A stretch of DNA of 64,000 nucleotides from Spongospora subterranea f. sp. subterranea (taxonomy: Eukaryota; Endomyxa: Phytomyxea; Phytomyxea; Plasmodiophorida): positions 29,232-93,231 of the forward strand of contig JAUGWO010000238.1 of assembly GCA_049724395.1 (NCBI GenBank), written 5' to 3'. Position numbers and translations under genes: made by a program. This document shows positions 12,179-23,909 of the stretch, piece by piece; within the stretch, counting starts at the first letter, position 1, and the number at the start of each line of letters is the position of its first letter. The notes beneath the pieces were generated by a model. That model saw nothing but the letters and a program-made list of their open reading frames with translations, was not told the origin of the DNA and searched no databases.

Positions 12179-13175
12179 TGAGGCGTTCCACAGCTATGGT
12201 TCAGGGTTCGATGTCTTGCCCAGAGACACGAGTGCCTGTACAAATTTTTTGTGGTGTTCAAGTCCCCAAAGATACTTTGGGCGAAAGAAGTTCGCTTGTT
12301 GCGAAGATGCGCGATTCTGAGGACGGTCAACCTTTGGCAAAGTCCCCATGGCCAACCATGGCTGTTTGGAGCAGCATTGCTGAAATGCTGTCGCAAAACG
12401 CAACCCTTCAAAGCTCGTTTCGAGCAATTACAGAAAAGTTTTGAGGCGCAAGAGATGGATTCAATGCGAAAGTCTGGGGCGGTGGAAGAGTTCAAACAAC
12501 TCTTGAGTTTAACCACGTATGGTATTGTATACAAAGGTTCACGGGTTCTTATGGTTCGGGTAATCATTTTGTGTATTCCCAGGTGTTTCCCTACTTCCGG
12601 CCCTGGCCGCTACAAGTAGCTTGGGTGTCCACATGCAGCTGCAGCCAAGCCGGCGGGAGTTGAGGTTTTCGGTCAGATCATCAGAAGATTAGCCATTGAT
12701 GGGCCTGACACAGACGAAGAAATTGACAACTTCGACAGCGACGAAGAACACTCGCTCAACCGAGACAGAAGACGCGTGGCGCCACCGAAATCTTTCTATT
12801 GGAGATTTTTCTGTCTGCGACTCCTTATCTCGAGCAATCCGACCCTATTTTCAGCCGGCTTACCCGACAAACATGGTATGGCGAGTTGAGAACACTGCTG
12901 AGATTGTAACTAAATCGCCATCTTCGCCGTCCATGTCAATCAAACTACTCTGTCAAAGTTTGCAATAGTGTTTAGTTCTCGAAAATTTCAACGTGCACTC
13001 AAAAGGGTTTTGTAATGGGAAAGTAAAAAAAATAAAACGCTGCAGATTGACAGAGCGATGAGTGCATGCCTTGGCATTATTTCGCCAGTAGTGTGACTGT
13101 GGCTCAGTGCCATGCCTTGGTAACCTGTTACCACTTATGACTGTGGGTTGTGTTGCACCTTAGGGCCACAGCTGG
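12179..13175. other. Eroded repeat-like sequence
   Basis: Frames of 80-130 codons on both strands carry no motif I can assign. Position next to the RT relic suggests more transposon debris, but this is inference. An A-rich tract lies near 13025. Confidence 0.3.
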
Positions 13176-14710
13176 ATGGAGCTGGTGGCGCATAATATCG
13201 CCCTGTTCGAATTAATTCTGGCGGATTCGCCCGGCGAATATCGGCACTTGTAGGCGATGGTCGACAGATGGATCATCGCGTTCGCGATATTGATTTGTGC
13301 TGTATTGGTCGGGTTTCGTACATCTATGGTGCGGCCGATGAACTCCATTGAAGTGATGAGAGTTTGGGCCGACCATAATTGGAGCATGAGCAAGTCCCCC
13401 GAGCAGTTATGCACTGTTTCTCAACCCTTAACTATCGCACGCTTTAGGTACGACATCGTTGCCGATCTCCCGCTCATCGGTGTTGGCCAAGAACATATTG
13501 TCGAAAAACTTCAATGGGCTTCCGTCCTATCTTCATGTTCAATCAGATACCGTTCAGGTATCACTCATTCGTCGATACATCAATCAGGATCGCCATAAAA
13601 AACTTCGAAAATTATGCCCTTCAGCGGGTTCATGCGATGTGATAACCCCTGATCCTGTGCGGTTCTTTCTCAGCCCTTGTCGAGTGTTTGCGCCAACCTG
13701 CCCCATAGGTCTATAAATTAACGCCAATGCACATGGCCTCGTTATCGGGAGACCAGAACTCCATCGACTATTTACTCTCTCTGGGTGCGAATCCTGATGC
13801 GATCGACGCATCGGCCAGAAAACCTGCAAACTTGACGTTCTCGTCGTTCATTGAGAATACCCGACGATTCGCCAAGCAGCGAGGATCTGCTTGCCAACTC
13901 CCCGAAGTGATAATCGATCCTGAAAACCCATTGATCGCGTTTGCCGAAATTCGGCGTTTGGTTGACGAAGGAGAACCGGTTGCCATTCGTGGACTGGTGC
14001 AATACATGAACGAATCCGCGCTTCTCGATTGGAATTTAGATATTTTTCTCAAACAGGTTTTCCGTTATCTCCCTGTCGATATTCAGCTATTGATCTCGGA
14101 ATCCGTCTGTAGTTTGGGAACGTTCAGGTCAAGGTCGGATCAGTACCGTATTCTTCATATTTTGGTCTTGAATCCGCCAAAATGGCGCTGCATGAATACG
14201 TTTCCAACGCGACCGACAATACGTACGTGTTCAACAAGGATCCTGGAATTAGCGCCGATGCAATGTCGTTTCTGGATCGATTTGTGACGGAGACATTTCC
14301 GAAGTATTTCACAGCACCTCGTGTACTCGGCGATGAGAGTATACATTTCTACCTTGGGCAAGTTGGTTCATGGCGTTTTCTGATGTAATTACAGTTGGGT
14401 GATGTTTTTGGTTTAGAAAGGGTCGGGCGCCCCATACCATCAGCACAGCGATGCAGTCAACCTGCTGACGCATGGGAAGAAGCGCTGGATGATAACGCCA
14501 CCTAACGATTCCGCGTACAGTCGAGTTCCCATTCATGATTACGTTGAAAGTTCTGGTCAGATCCCAGCCTTAACGTGCGAACAATATGCCGGAGATGCAT
14601 TCTATGTTCCCTTCGATTGGGGGCACGCCGTGCTGAACCTCGAAGATTACACGTTCGGATTTGCGTTGGAGCTTCTCAACGACCGAGATAGTTATCGGTT
14701 TCTGACATGA
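13176..14710 (+). CDS. Ankyrin-JmjC protein, putative 2-oxoglutarate/Fe(II) oxygenase
   Basis: Proposed start ATG 13176 (MELVAHNIALFELILADS), an ankyrin-like helix pair. A later exon after ACCCATAG|G (about 13711) gives another ankyrin unit (KLTPMHMASLSGDQNSIDYL, then LSLGANPDA). The JmjC part follows: KQ|VKVGSVPYSSYFG, IHFYLGQ|KGSGAPYHQHSDAVNLL (Fe ligands H-S-D), HGKKRWM (2-oxoglutarate Lys), YVPFDWGHAVLNLE (third Fe ligand). Introns near 14056-14130 and 14359-14415 fit GT-AG. The ligand triad looks intact, so hydroxylase or demethylase activity is possible; the substrate is unknown. Exons between 13260 and 13710 are unresolved. JmjC linked to ankyrin repeats recalls FIH/JMJD-type hydroxylases acting on ankyrin proteins, but that is analogy only. 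Confidence 0.75.
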
Positions 14711-15623
14711 TTGCCATAGAATTGTTTACTTGGCAATACACAGCTCATAGCTTGCACAGATGAACCTGCTCAATTGTGGATCACGGTAATGTTGATTTTC
14801 CACTCGATTTGCAATGCTCAAGCGCGAGTATTTGTTTTGTCGAAGTACCTTACCGCGCCATTGGGCTCATTATCGGTTGATTTCCAAAACAAGGGATTCG
14901 TTTGTTAGCCAACATGTTATTTTGGAAAACGCTTAGCGGCAGCCCTTGAGAACAACATCGCAAAGGGTCGGTGCTTGCGATATTGTCTCCAACAAGCTGA
15001 CAATCGTGTGGACTTGGCACAATAATGACAAATCAGATGTTCGTCATCGAGCGATTCACTTCACCCAGGAAAGCCTGTCCACTTACGTTGACGAGAATTG
15101 ATGGACTACATTTGACCCAGCAACCACAGATCCGCTTTTACATTCGGCCTCATGGCACATATGGGAGATGTGAATTTATGACTTGAAAAATGTTGGGCGT
15201 TCTTAGCCTGTCTAGCATTGTCGTGACGCCATTTAGCATCAGCACGTCCCGATATTGTAGAACCTGCCAGGTGCTATATTCCAACTAACTGCAGTACTGC
15301 CCAGGCGCCTTGGTCGTCCTGCGATTTAGAGCAGCTCCCCAGTGATGTTCTCTAAATGTGGGCATTGCGTCTCTGACATCGAACACCATTGACATATTAT
15401 GTGAGTTTTCAGTACCGTGAACTCAAATCGCAAGGTTTGTCAACGTCATGCAGAGTGTCAAACCAGTTTATAACTACAGTTGGCAGGAAGGCTTTTGATT
15501 CACGTCTTCAACGGTGTTCAAAGTTTTTTTGTTGTGTTCCCAAAGTTCCCTCAATGTCTCAACAGGGTCCCTATCCGATTGCCACAAACATCAGGGATGG
15601 ACGAATGAAGTCGATGGGCGACA
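14711..15623. other. No gene seen
   Basis: About 0.9 kb without a persuasive frame on either strand. Downstream regions of the JmjC gene (+) and the glyoxalase-like gene (-) converge here. Nothing further recognised. Confidence 0.4.
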
Positions 15624-16395
15624 TTACTTATGATATCCTGTATATTTCCGTACCGCTGCAGTTTCCAACCGCATCAAGGGATTGTACAGCAGCTCCTCTT
15701 TCACTGTCGACGGCGTTGGTGATTTTCCATTTCGCACGCGCTTAAGCTCCAATTTGAGTTTTCGTATCACATATTGATTATCGGGATCAACGGCCTCAGC
15801 GAATCGAAGATTCTTGACAATATAGTCATGGCCCCAATAGATTTCGGTGTTAGGACCCATTTCATAGATCTAAAAGACAATCAAACTACCGACAGCACAA
15901 AGAGTGGCGACTTATCGCCAATACCTTCTTTAGATTGTCAAACATTTCTTCAGGAGTCGGTTCAACGAATGGCCCACATTCGCTAATGAACATGGTGTCT
16001 CCTGAGAAGAGACATCGTCTAGACCCATGCTCTGCCAGATACATGACGTGCCCAACTGTACGGCAAGGAGATGATATGGACGACACCTTGATCGAACCAA
16101 GATTGAAGCAATCGCAATCTGATAATTTGCAATTCACATAAGGCACATAATCTTTCACGCCGCCTAATATGGACGTTTGCGGGTGATTTTCGTAAAAGAA
16201 TTTATTCCCCCTGGAGTGATTGTTGTCTCCGTTGGTAATCCATATCTGCGATGGAACATCCAAACCATGGTCCAAACAGTATGAGATGATCGCGGACGGC
16301 TCTGATGGATCAACGGCGGCCGTGGAACCAGAAACCGCATCGATAACGATGTAAGTCAGGCTCCCCGTGGCTACCGGAATGGTAATCACATTCAT
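15624..16395 (-). CDS. Glyoxalase II-like protein with degenerate metal site
   Basis: Two exons: ATG 16395, intron of about 70 nt after FDNLKK (donor GTATTGGC, acceptor TTTTAG), stop 15624. The fold is clearly hydroxyacylglutathione hydrolase: NVITIPVATGSLTYIVID, a glutathione-binding C-terminal tail with STVKEELLYNPLMRL, CLFSGDTMFISECG, and IYWGHDYIVKNLRFA. The metallo-beta-lactamase motif T-H-x-H-x-D-H, however, reads TNGDNNH, and the next His ligand (in PCHT..GH) is Arg in SPCRTVGH. The Asp in SGDT and the His in WGHDY remain. It is probably unable to bind two metals, so likely a pseudoenzyme or glutathione-binding protein. The open frame, intact intron and conserved C-terminus argue against a simple pseudogene. 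Confidence 0.8.
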
Positions 16396-18195
16396 TTACA
16401 CACGCGAGAAAATACGGCGACAGAATCCCGAATGCTCCGAGATCCGTAAATAACCCAGCTATCTCAACTGTTTCAACATGAAACCGGTTGATTCAGCCGA
16501 TCGCAACATCCGTTTCCTGATTGGTCCCAAACAGCCCAAGATCGGCCGCGGCCGTGGACATTGCCAATTACGTTATCCGGTGGCAGTCCCAGCCACCGAT
16601 CACTGCGACAAGTGGCGTTACACTCCGACGCCGTCAGTGGTAACGATGTTCTGCTGACCATCTCCATGCGAAAATCGAGAACATTCTTCTACGATAGACG
16701 CTCTGAAGGATTGAGCATTGGGTGGACGAGGACATAACGATTGCTAGTAATCAATCGGGGTTGGCTGTGCATTGGGATAATTGGAAAAAACAATGGCACC
16801 TTTTGTTTCGAAAAAAGAGGGCAATGTTTCTGCCATTAACGGCAGTACTGCCGCTGGTGCTCGCATACTGTCCAACAACTCTTGACCAAATAAAGCACTA
16901 TCCGCCTTTGATTGAGTTTACTCACTAACAAAGTTCTTGCCATTCGGCTTGACCACAATTACAAAATTGCTACCATGCAGACAGACTCCCCAAAAGATTT
17001 ACTATTGGGTTCTGGCAGAAAAGCAAAGCAAAGTATCCCGCTGTCAGCTAGATTGTTAACTGGAAAAGATTCAGTAAAAAAACAACCTCCATCTTGAATT
17101 TTCAAATGAACGGTTGCTGCATCAAATTAGTTTGATTGACTGCACCCTTGTTGACGCTGTTGGCTAGATACAGATTGAAATCACTTCGGGCAACAAATTC
17201 CTGACAAAGTGGCCGAGCTGAACATTCATTTGGAAATGATTCCTCCAAGCATTCATTAAGCCTATAGTGCAGGGTTTGAAACAGCAGGACATTTCGAGGA
17301 ATCGGCTGTCAAGAAGCTTTCGATGTTATGATGTAATCATTGAAGAGGTCGGAAAGAACTTGTCGTGGTGAACCAGCATCTACAAGCCGTTTTCATTCTG
17401 ACGACGAAACTGTCTTCACAGTGTGTATCAGGTTAGTGCACGAGGAGGGATTAGATTGCGCAGGCTGAAGCCAACATCCATGATCCTCTTAGCCGGTTGA
17501 AAATACAGACACATGTTTATCAAGAACTTATTTAATCACGTTGGTTTTATTTGGCCTGAACAAAGCGAAAATTACGACGGGTTTCAGGCCAACTGGGACG
17601 CCATCACACTCTACAATTGCACGTGAGGAACGTCACCGATGGTCGCCCACGTGAACTATCGCCATCCTGACAGTGGGAAACCCTCACGCGTTTTGCTCTG
17701 GTGTCACTGTATGCCATACATACAGTGACGCGAGAGTACACGCGTCCCTGATACACCAAATGGGCAAATTGTCTTCCTACTATAGAACTGCAACCCAGGG
17801 CCTTGGTTGGTCAATGCTTCTGTACCACTCTTGTGAGACTGATCATTGGTGATCGGACAATTGCTACAAACGTCGAACGCCAATCTGGATCCTAAATCGC
17901 GCCAGTAAGTGATAACGCGACAGTAAACGCGTGATAGGAAGGTTGCGCTATATCGAACTGACTGGGGTTCACTGGGCCGATCAGCTGCGCGTTCCGCCCA
18001 GTTGATCTGCAACCCCCCTTGATGACTCTACCCCACTCCCATAGCTCATGGCGCGCGGACTAATAAACTGCGCCCCAGATACTCCGTCAAGGAGACCTCG
18101 TGGCGGATTTTGATCATTATTTCTGCAATTGGTTATTAGGACAACAGCGCCGTCCATGTCCTCCAAGTTTCGATAGCACGTACCACGCGCCCATT
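16396..18195. other. Gene-poor 1.8-kb stretch
   Basis: Only short frames occur (for example 16722-16928 and 16912-17097 on plus), none with a motif or a good splice partner. The right end should hold the 5' region of the APC permease gene. Nothing else is supported. Confidence 0.4.
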
Positions 18196-19642
18196 ATGCT
18201 CCAGGAGCCCGTCAAGGCCCCAGAGGCCCGCCGCTTCATGTCGTTGGGGCAGTTTGTGTTCGTTGCGTTTTTTCTGACTTGTGGAGGTCCGTTCGGACTA
18301 GAGGACGCCGTCAAAGGTGGTGGCATTTTTCTCACGCTTGCAGGCCTAGTGGTGCTGCCTTTTATATGGTCCATCCCTCAGTCATTAATGACCGCCGAAC
18401 TCAGCTCCATGATGTCGGTAAATGGTGGCAGTCTCGTCTGGGTCTGGCGCGGTCTAGGCAACTGTGCAGGCGTCGCCAATGCCTATAACTCCCTGTTATC
18501 TGCAATGATCGACATCTGCCTTTATCCTGATCTCATTGTCCGGTACTTCCCCGTCCATCTAGATGCAGCCTATAAATATCCTGCTAAGATCGCAATTCTG
18601 TGCATGATCACCATATTCAATGCTATTGGCCTCAACGTTGTCGGCGCTATCAGCATTTTTTTCATGATTATGTCTTTATCGGTTTTTGTGGTAGAGATAC
18701 CTTACGCTGTCCCACTTATAACGTCGGTTGATTATTTGCAATTACCTGGACAGGTATAATTATGAATATTGTATTGATTGGTTGCTGATGGTGTGTTATC
18801 AGATGGATTATGCTCTGCTTGTATCAGTCTTAGTTTGGGCATACACTGGATGGGACGCTCTAAGCAACTTTGCTGGAGAAGTGAAGAACCCAACTAAAAC
18901 ATACCCCCTGGGCATAGCATTGGCAATGATAGCCGGATCGATTGCGTATATCGTACCCATATTCATCTCCTACACTCTTCTACCCGATCCTGAGCAATGG
19001 GGGAGCGAGGACGCCCTGATGACTGCTGCCGTGAAAGCGACTGGACCCAAGACATGGCTGCCAATATGGGTATCGTTGGCTGCCGTGCTTGCCAATTCTG
19101 GTCAACTTCTCGCCGGGATGGCGGCGACATCAAGGCTGATGCAAGCAATGGGCTCGTCGAAGAATGAGGCTGGGATCAGTATTAGGACTTTGCCAAAAGT
19201 GTTAGGGCACCAATGGGAACGCTTCGGCACTCCTGTCAGCGCATTGGTAGTTCAACTGCTTGTTTCCTCTGTGTTCTGCTACTGGGACTTCGCGTCGCTG
19301 GTCGAGTTCTTGAATTTACTCACCTGTTTCCGCATCGCTCTGGAGTTGGCCGCGTTCATTGCCCTCAAATATCGCGAACCAATGGCACACCGTCCATTCT
19401 TAGTCCCGTTCGGGTTGGCGGGAGCCTGGTCTATCGTGGTGTTGAAGTCAATCGTCCTGGTGCTGTTGATTGGCACCGTCGCGGCTAAGTACCCCATCAT
19501 GGTCGCCCTGTCGGTTCTGGTTAATGTGATTATTGTCGGCATTGCTTATTGGGCTGGAGGGTCCAGCCGCGATTCCTGCATTGGCGGAAAGGTCCCGGAG
19601 GAAATTGACGATTCAGCCTCGATTCCGGCTGTGTTCTGTTAA
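18196..19642 (+). CDS. APC-superfamily amino acid/polyamine permease
   Basis: Two exons joined across a 49-nt intron (18754-18802, CAG|GTATAA...TTATCAG), 465 residues. The first good ATG is 18196 (MLQEPVKAPEARRFMSLGQF). About 12 hydrophobic segments are visible, beginning LGQFVFVAFFLTCGGPFGLE, a variant of the GxG-containing first helix of APC transporters, followed by EDAVKGGG. VWAYTGWDALSNFAGEVKNP matches the helix-6 signature with its E-V-K-N-P turn. The closest family I recognise is the polyamine/cationic amino acid permease group (LAT/PUT-like). The C-terminal tail is short. An AATAAA near 19664 follows the stop. It converges on the zinc transporter gene 102 bp away. Confidence 0.88.
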
Positions 19643-19743
19643 ACTATCCAGATATATTCATTTAGAATAAAGATATATTTGAGATTCGCATTGTTATCAA
19701 CAACGTCTTCATCGGGTTTATTATTTATGTAGCTTTCCGATGT

Positions 19744-21393
19744 TCACTCGCTGTTTTTAGATATCATTTGGCGTTTCTCGGGGCAGCACATGTGCTCGGT
19801 GCAGACCATCTTACTGCATATCGGTTCCATGCATGGATGCGATTGCTGGAACAGTTGCGAGAACGGCAGGTTCGACACCTCAGGCTGGATGGTTGACGAA
19901 TGGATCCCATAACTGTGTAGAATCAGTTTCAGCTCGTCCGAGACTCGCATGAAATCGCCGGTGCTGCTCATCACGACGTGCATCGAGGCGACAATCTTGC
20001 TGTTGACCAAGGTCCAAACGTGGAAATCGTGGATCTCGGCGACCCCAGCAACCTTCAAGAGCGAGCTGATCATGCGCCTGACGTCGATACCTTCTGGTGT
20101 GGTGTTAAGTAGAACACGGGCCGAATCCTTGACCAACGGGATCGTACCAGCAATGATGATGAAGGAGATAAGAACAGCAGATACAGGATCACTGTACATC
20201 TTCCATGTCCCTTTACCGTATTTGATGATGAGACCGCTGATGGCGACGGCGATCGATCCAAGGGCGTCGCCCATGACGTGCAGAAGCACTCCACGAATGT
20301 TCAGGGTTGGATGGCATCATGCGATCAAAGCACCCCCGCTTGGGTGGCGTATAGTTATCGCCATTGCTATCGCTATGGCTGTGGTTATGGCTGTGCTCAG
20401 CACTATCAGCGCCATGGCTATGGCCATGCCCATGGTCACCGCCGAACAGGAACAGCCCGACAACGTTCAGCCCAAGGCCAACGTACGTCACGATCAGCAA
20501 CGTGTCGACGTTTTCCTCGAGATTGTTTCCCTCCTTATATCCCTCCATGAACTTGTTGAACGCCTCCATGAACATGTTCAGACTATGGGTATTTTCAATC
20601 AACGTATTGGCAACGCGAACAATAATCATGGCACCACTCACCAGATGGAAAGCATGAACGTCGCATTCATCAACGACGCCACAATTTCCATGCGCTTGAG
20701 CCCGAATGTCTTTCCATACGAGGTTTCACGTTTGGACGCTCTCATGGCGTAATATCCAACCACAAGAGCAATGAAATCCGATAACATGTGCATCGCATCG
20801 GCAATCAGACCTAAAGATCCAATACCCAGACCATAGACCAGCTCGACCACGAAATAGACTCCGGTCAAGATGAACATGGCGACGAATTTGAGGGCGTCTT
20901 TGTCCCGATACCATCTCGTATTCGACCCCGACGCCGCCTGTTCCCGGGAGTATTCATCGCTCAGTTGATATAATCGCTTCATCTCCCGTCGCGTTCTCCG
21001 TTTCGTCGGAGCCTGAACCGGTTGTATCTCCACCAATGGTGGATCATCGCAGACGGCAACCCGACCATGTTCGGTGCACTTCGCTCCCTTGACGTGGCGG
21101 TGGATGACCCCATCGACCAGGTAATCAGTATGATCGCCATGAGCGATGGCCGGATGACCACATTCCACCCCATGCGCATGGTCATCCTTGTGGACGATAT
21201 CGGCTCCGTTCACCAGCTCCAGATCATGCTGAACGATCTGGCCATCGACTTTACAATCCAGCTGCCCATCGTCGTTCAGATACCCTTCATGATCATCGTG
21301 CTGCACGGCGACATGGCCACAGGTTTCGCTGTGCTCGCCAATAGCGCATCCGCTCATAATACGAACAACAGGGCCATCGTCAGTTTCGTCCAT
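19744..21393 (-). CDS. CDF/ZnT-family zinc transporter with N-terminal His/Cys module
   Basis: Cation diffusion facilitator: VYGLGIGSLGLIADAMHMLSD (the HxxxD metal site), LKRMEIVASLMNATFMLSI, a His-rich loop GGDHGHGHSHGADSAEHSHN between TM4 and TM5, NIRGVLLHVMGDALGSI (second HxxxD site), and a C-terminal cytoplasmic domain (VAEIHDFHVWTLVNSKI). A 59-nt intron (TG|GTGAGT...CCATAG) joins SIC to LNMFMEAF. It exports zinc from the cytosol to an organelle or outside. Unusual: an N-terminal extension of about 110 residues with repeated Cys-His motifs (CGHVAVQHDDHEGYL, CGHPAIAHGDHTDYLVDG, CTEHGRVAVC). The first in-frame ATG is 21393; the frame is open upstream to about 21550, so the real start may be on another exon. 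Near 20310 the frame changes by one without a clear GT-AG pair, by frameshift, sequence error or odd splicing. A tandem AATAATAAA follows the stop. Confidence 0.85.
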
Positions 21394-21883
21394 AGGAACT
21401 GGCTCAAACGATTTTCGGTTCCCCTCGCCCGTTCTCTTTTGCGTCCATTTTGATCGATGTTCAGGAAAAGTGTCTGTGATTGACACAGTTTCAGGTTGTG
21501 CCGGGATTCGCTGAACCTGAAAATATCCATCGGAACCGTATTTGACTCATCGTCAAGGCCACTTCCGTATTGACTCAATATCGTCTGAGATCAAGTGAAT
21601 CAACCCAAAATCCGGCACATGTATCAACGCCCAGTTGATGGTCAATCCCAGTTGATTGTCAATTTACCCAGTTTTAAGTGAAACCTGAAGTCAGATTAAA
21701 GCTAAGGCACCCTGTAGTATTCCTGCGACATAAATAACTGCTGAGCAACATACTGTGATAAAGGCACGCGACCACGAATCTTGCAGAGTCGGCCGATTAG
21801 GATCAAGGCACACGCTCACTCTCATTTTGACAGTGGATTTTAACCCAGAATCGGTCATTCTTTCTAAGATCGACATAACTCAG

Positions 21884-22084
21884 ATGGCAATCCTTCAAAA
21901 GGGCAACAACAAGAAAATCGAGAAGATCTTCGGCGTCCTCACTGTCAAACAGCGTCTGGGGACAAGCCGTGGCGTCAGCAAGGCTGAACGTGTGCTTGGT
22001 GTTCGGTTCCACAAGACGGACGGCTGTAAAGCAATGAAGATGCTGGGCGGCGAAGCAATGAAAGGCGCGCCGTTAATGGTCTAA
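21884..22084 (+). CDS. Small basic protein, unknown
   Basis: ATG at 21884 directly after an ACTCAG acceptor-like site gives 66 residues rich in Lys/Arg (LQKGNNKKIEKIFGVLTVKQ, KAERVLGVRFHKTDG), stop at 22084. AATAAA occurs at about 22111, consistent with transcription in this direction. The frame is also open upstream to 21755 without ATG. No family recognised. The opposite strand is also open here, so the call is modest. Confidence 0.4.
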   Translation: MAILQKGNNKKIEKIFGVLTVKQRLGTSRGVSKAERVLGVRFHKTDGCKAMKMLGGEAMKGAPLMV

Positions 22085-22222
22085 ATATTTAGAATTGCAA
22101 CTGTCGAATCGTGAATAAACTCTGTTCTTTTGTCGCCATCAATGCAGCCACGCTCTGGGGGTTGATAAAAATCGGGTGGTGTTATAATGTATTACAATTT
22201 TCGTGGAGCAAAGGAAAACAGC

Positions 22223-23188
22223 TCAATCATCCTGTGATTCCTGCGTATCCTGTGTCCATAGTGTGAGATTGTCGCGCAAAAGCTGCATGATTAGGGTGCT
22301 GTCTTTGTATGACGCTTCATCGAGGGTGTCTAATTTGGCGATCGCGTCGTCAAACGCATTTTTCGCCAATTCGCAGGCCTTGTCTGGCTGCTGAAGAATC
22401 TCGAAATAGCATACAGAGAAGTTCAGGGCGAGGCCTAGCCGGATCGGATGGGTTGGCGGTAGAGGATCCGTCGGGTTGGTTGCCAATTCGAAAGCCTTCT
22501 CGTAATTCTCCTTGGCCTTGTCAGCGTGTTGCTGATCAGGCTGGAATTCCGCGAAATAACGGTAATAATCTCCAGTCATCTTCAAGTAAAACACCTGCGA
22601 ATTTGAATATGAGAGAACGAATCGCATTCGAAAAAAATAACAGACTTGAGACTCTACGTTGTTGGCTTTTTGAGCCGCTGGGATCAGAAAATTGGTGAGA
22701 ACATCCAGGACTTCACGACAGATGTTCGCCAACTCGGTCTCAACTTGCTTGCGGTAGGTTGATATGAGCTGGTTGGTTTTGTTTTCCTGAAAAGCAAACA
22801 AAAACAATTAGTCGCCAAATCTCCGATCATATTTCAATAATTATTCCGATATGTGGCTACTAACTCAAAATCAACTCCAGAAAAATTAAGTACCTCGACG
22901 TTAAGTGTGCGCCACGACGCTCGCCGGGCTCCGATCACGTTTTTGTATGCAACTGAGAGAAGGTTACGTTCTTCGACCGAAAGGTCGCCCTTAACAACAT
23001 CAGTGACAAGAAGACGCATGAACTTGGTCATATCTGAACACGACCCTCAATTTAAACCCAATCCCGCCAAACCAGGATCGCCAGCGTCACTCACCGTCGT
23101 ATCGCTCGGCGGTCTCGGCGGCCTTGGCCATGAACAAAAGCTGTTCCTTGTTCAGCGGGCCAACATCAGTCTCGACGGTCTCAACCAT
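22223..23188 (-). CDS. 14-3-3 protein
   Basis: Four exons from ATG 23188: [20 protein letters not shown], then (intron 23034-23094) [101 protein letters not shown] and LTLWTQD. These are the diagnostic 14-3-3 blocks, including the phosphopeptide-pocket Lys/Arg/Arg-Tyr residues (YKNVIGARR and DYYRY). The C-terminal tail is short (TQESQDD). Dimeric phosphoserine adaptor. Length is within the family norm. Confidence 0.95.
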
Positions 23189-23601
23189 GGCTTCCGATCA
23201 CGATCCGAGTTCAGATGAACACCCAAAACACAGCCGATATGAGAAAATGCGGAATACCGTCGACGACTGGATAATAGAGGGCGGCACGCGGGTATGTGCG
23301 CAACCATTGAAAACAAGTGATCATCCAGTGGGAACGGGGGGGATGGCGGCCGCGGCCTGACACCAGTCATTTGGTGACATAACCTTGGGTACACTCTCCG
23401 ATGGCGTTCGGACAGGGCGACGACAATTGGCGCTCGAATCACCCAAGTCTACACTCAACCATACTATGCATCACCCTTAAAACACGATTGATAAACGTCC
23501 AGACGATGTGTAACTGTTTTATACGATTATTTCGTCGAGTATTGTTCGATATTCGTATTGACTGTGTCTGCCCTGACCCGACGCGCCGTTCGATTTTTTT
23601 C

Positions 23602-23728
23602 GTCACTCTTTCGTTTCTCCGCTAAGACACGGATCTAATTCCACCGATTCTCCCTCCTTCCCCAATATACAACATCTTTTTCGGTGGAATTAGATCCGCG
23701 TGTATTAGACGAGAAAAGAAAGAGTGAC
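23602..23728. repeat. Long imperfect inverted repeat (hairpin)
   Basis: The left arm 23602-23647 and right arm 23681-23728 are near-reverse complements. The inner core of about 20 bp (CGGATCTAATTCCACCGA and its complement) is perfect and the outer parts (GTCACTCTTTC...) carry a few mismatches or indels. A 33-bp loop separates them. It lies upstream of the 14-3-3 start on the other strand. It could be a small MITE-like element or a structured transcript. Confidence 0.8.
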
Positions 23729-23909
23729 AACGTTGATCGAACGGTAGCTCCCGGCACACTTATGAGGACATGCGCGTAGGATCAGGGGATGCCATCATTT
23801 TCCCCTGAACTTCGCGGTGCGCCAGTATTCGGAAATAGGGCTGTGCCGTTGATTGGACCTATCGATTGCGAACTTCAATGTTTGTGAAGCTCCAGGCTTG
23901 TTTGGTTTG

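Noticed and set aside
12244-12619. Plus-strand frame of about 120 codons as a gene
   Set aside because: It starts at a non-ATG or weak position, overlaps eroded retrotransposon sequence and has no recognisable motif.
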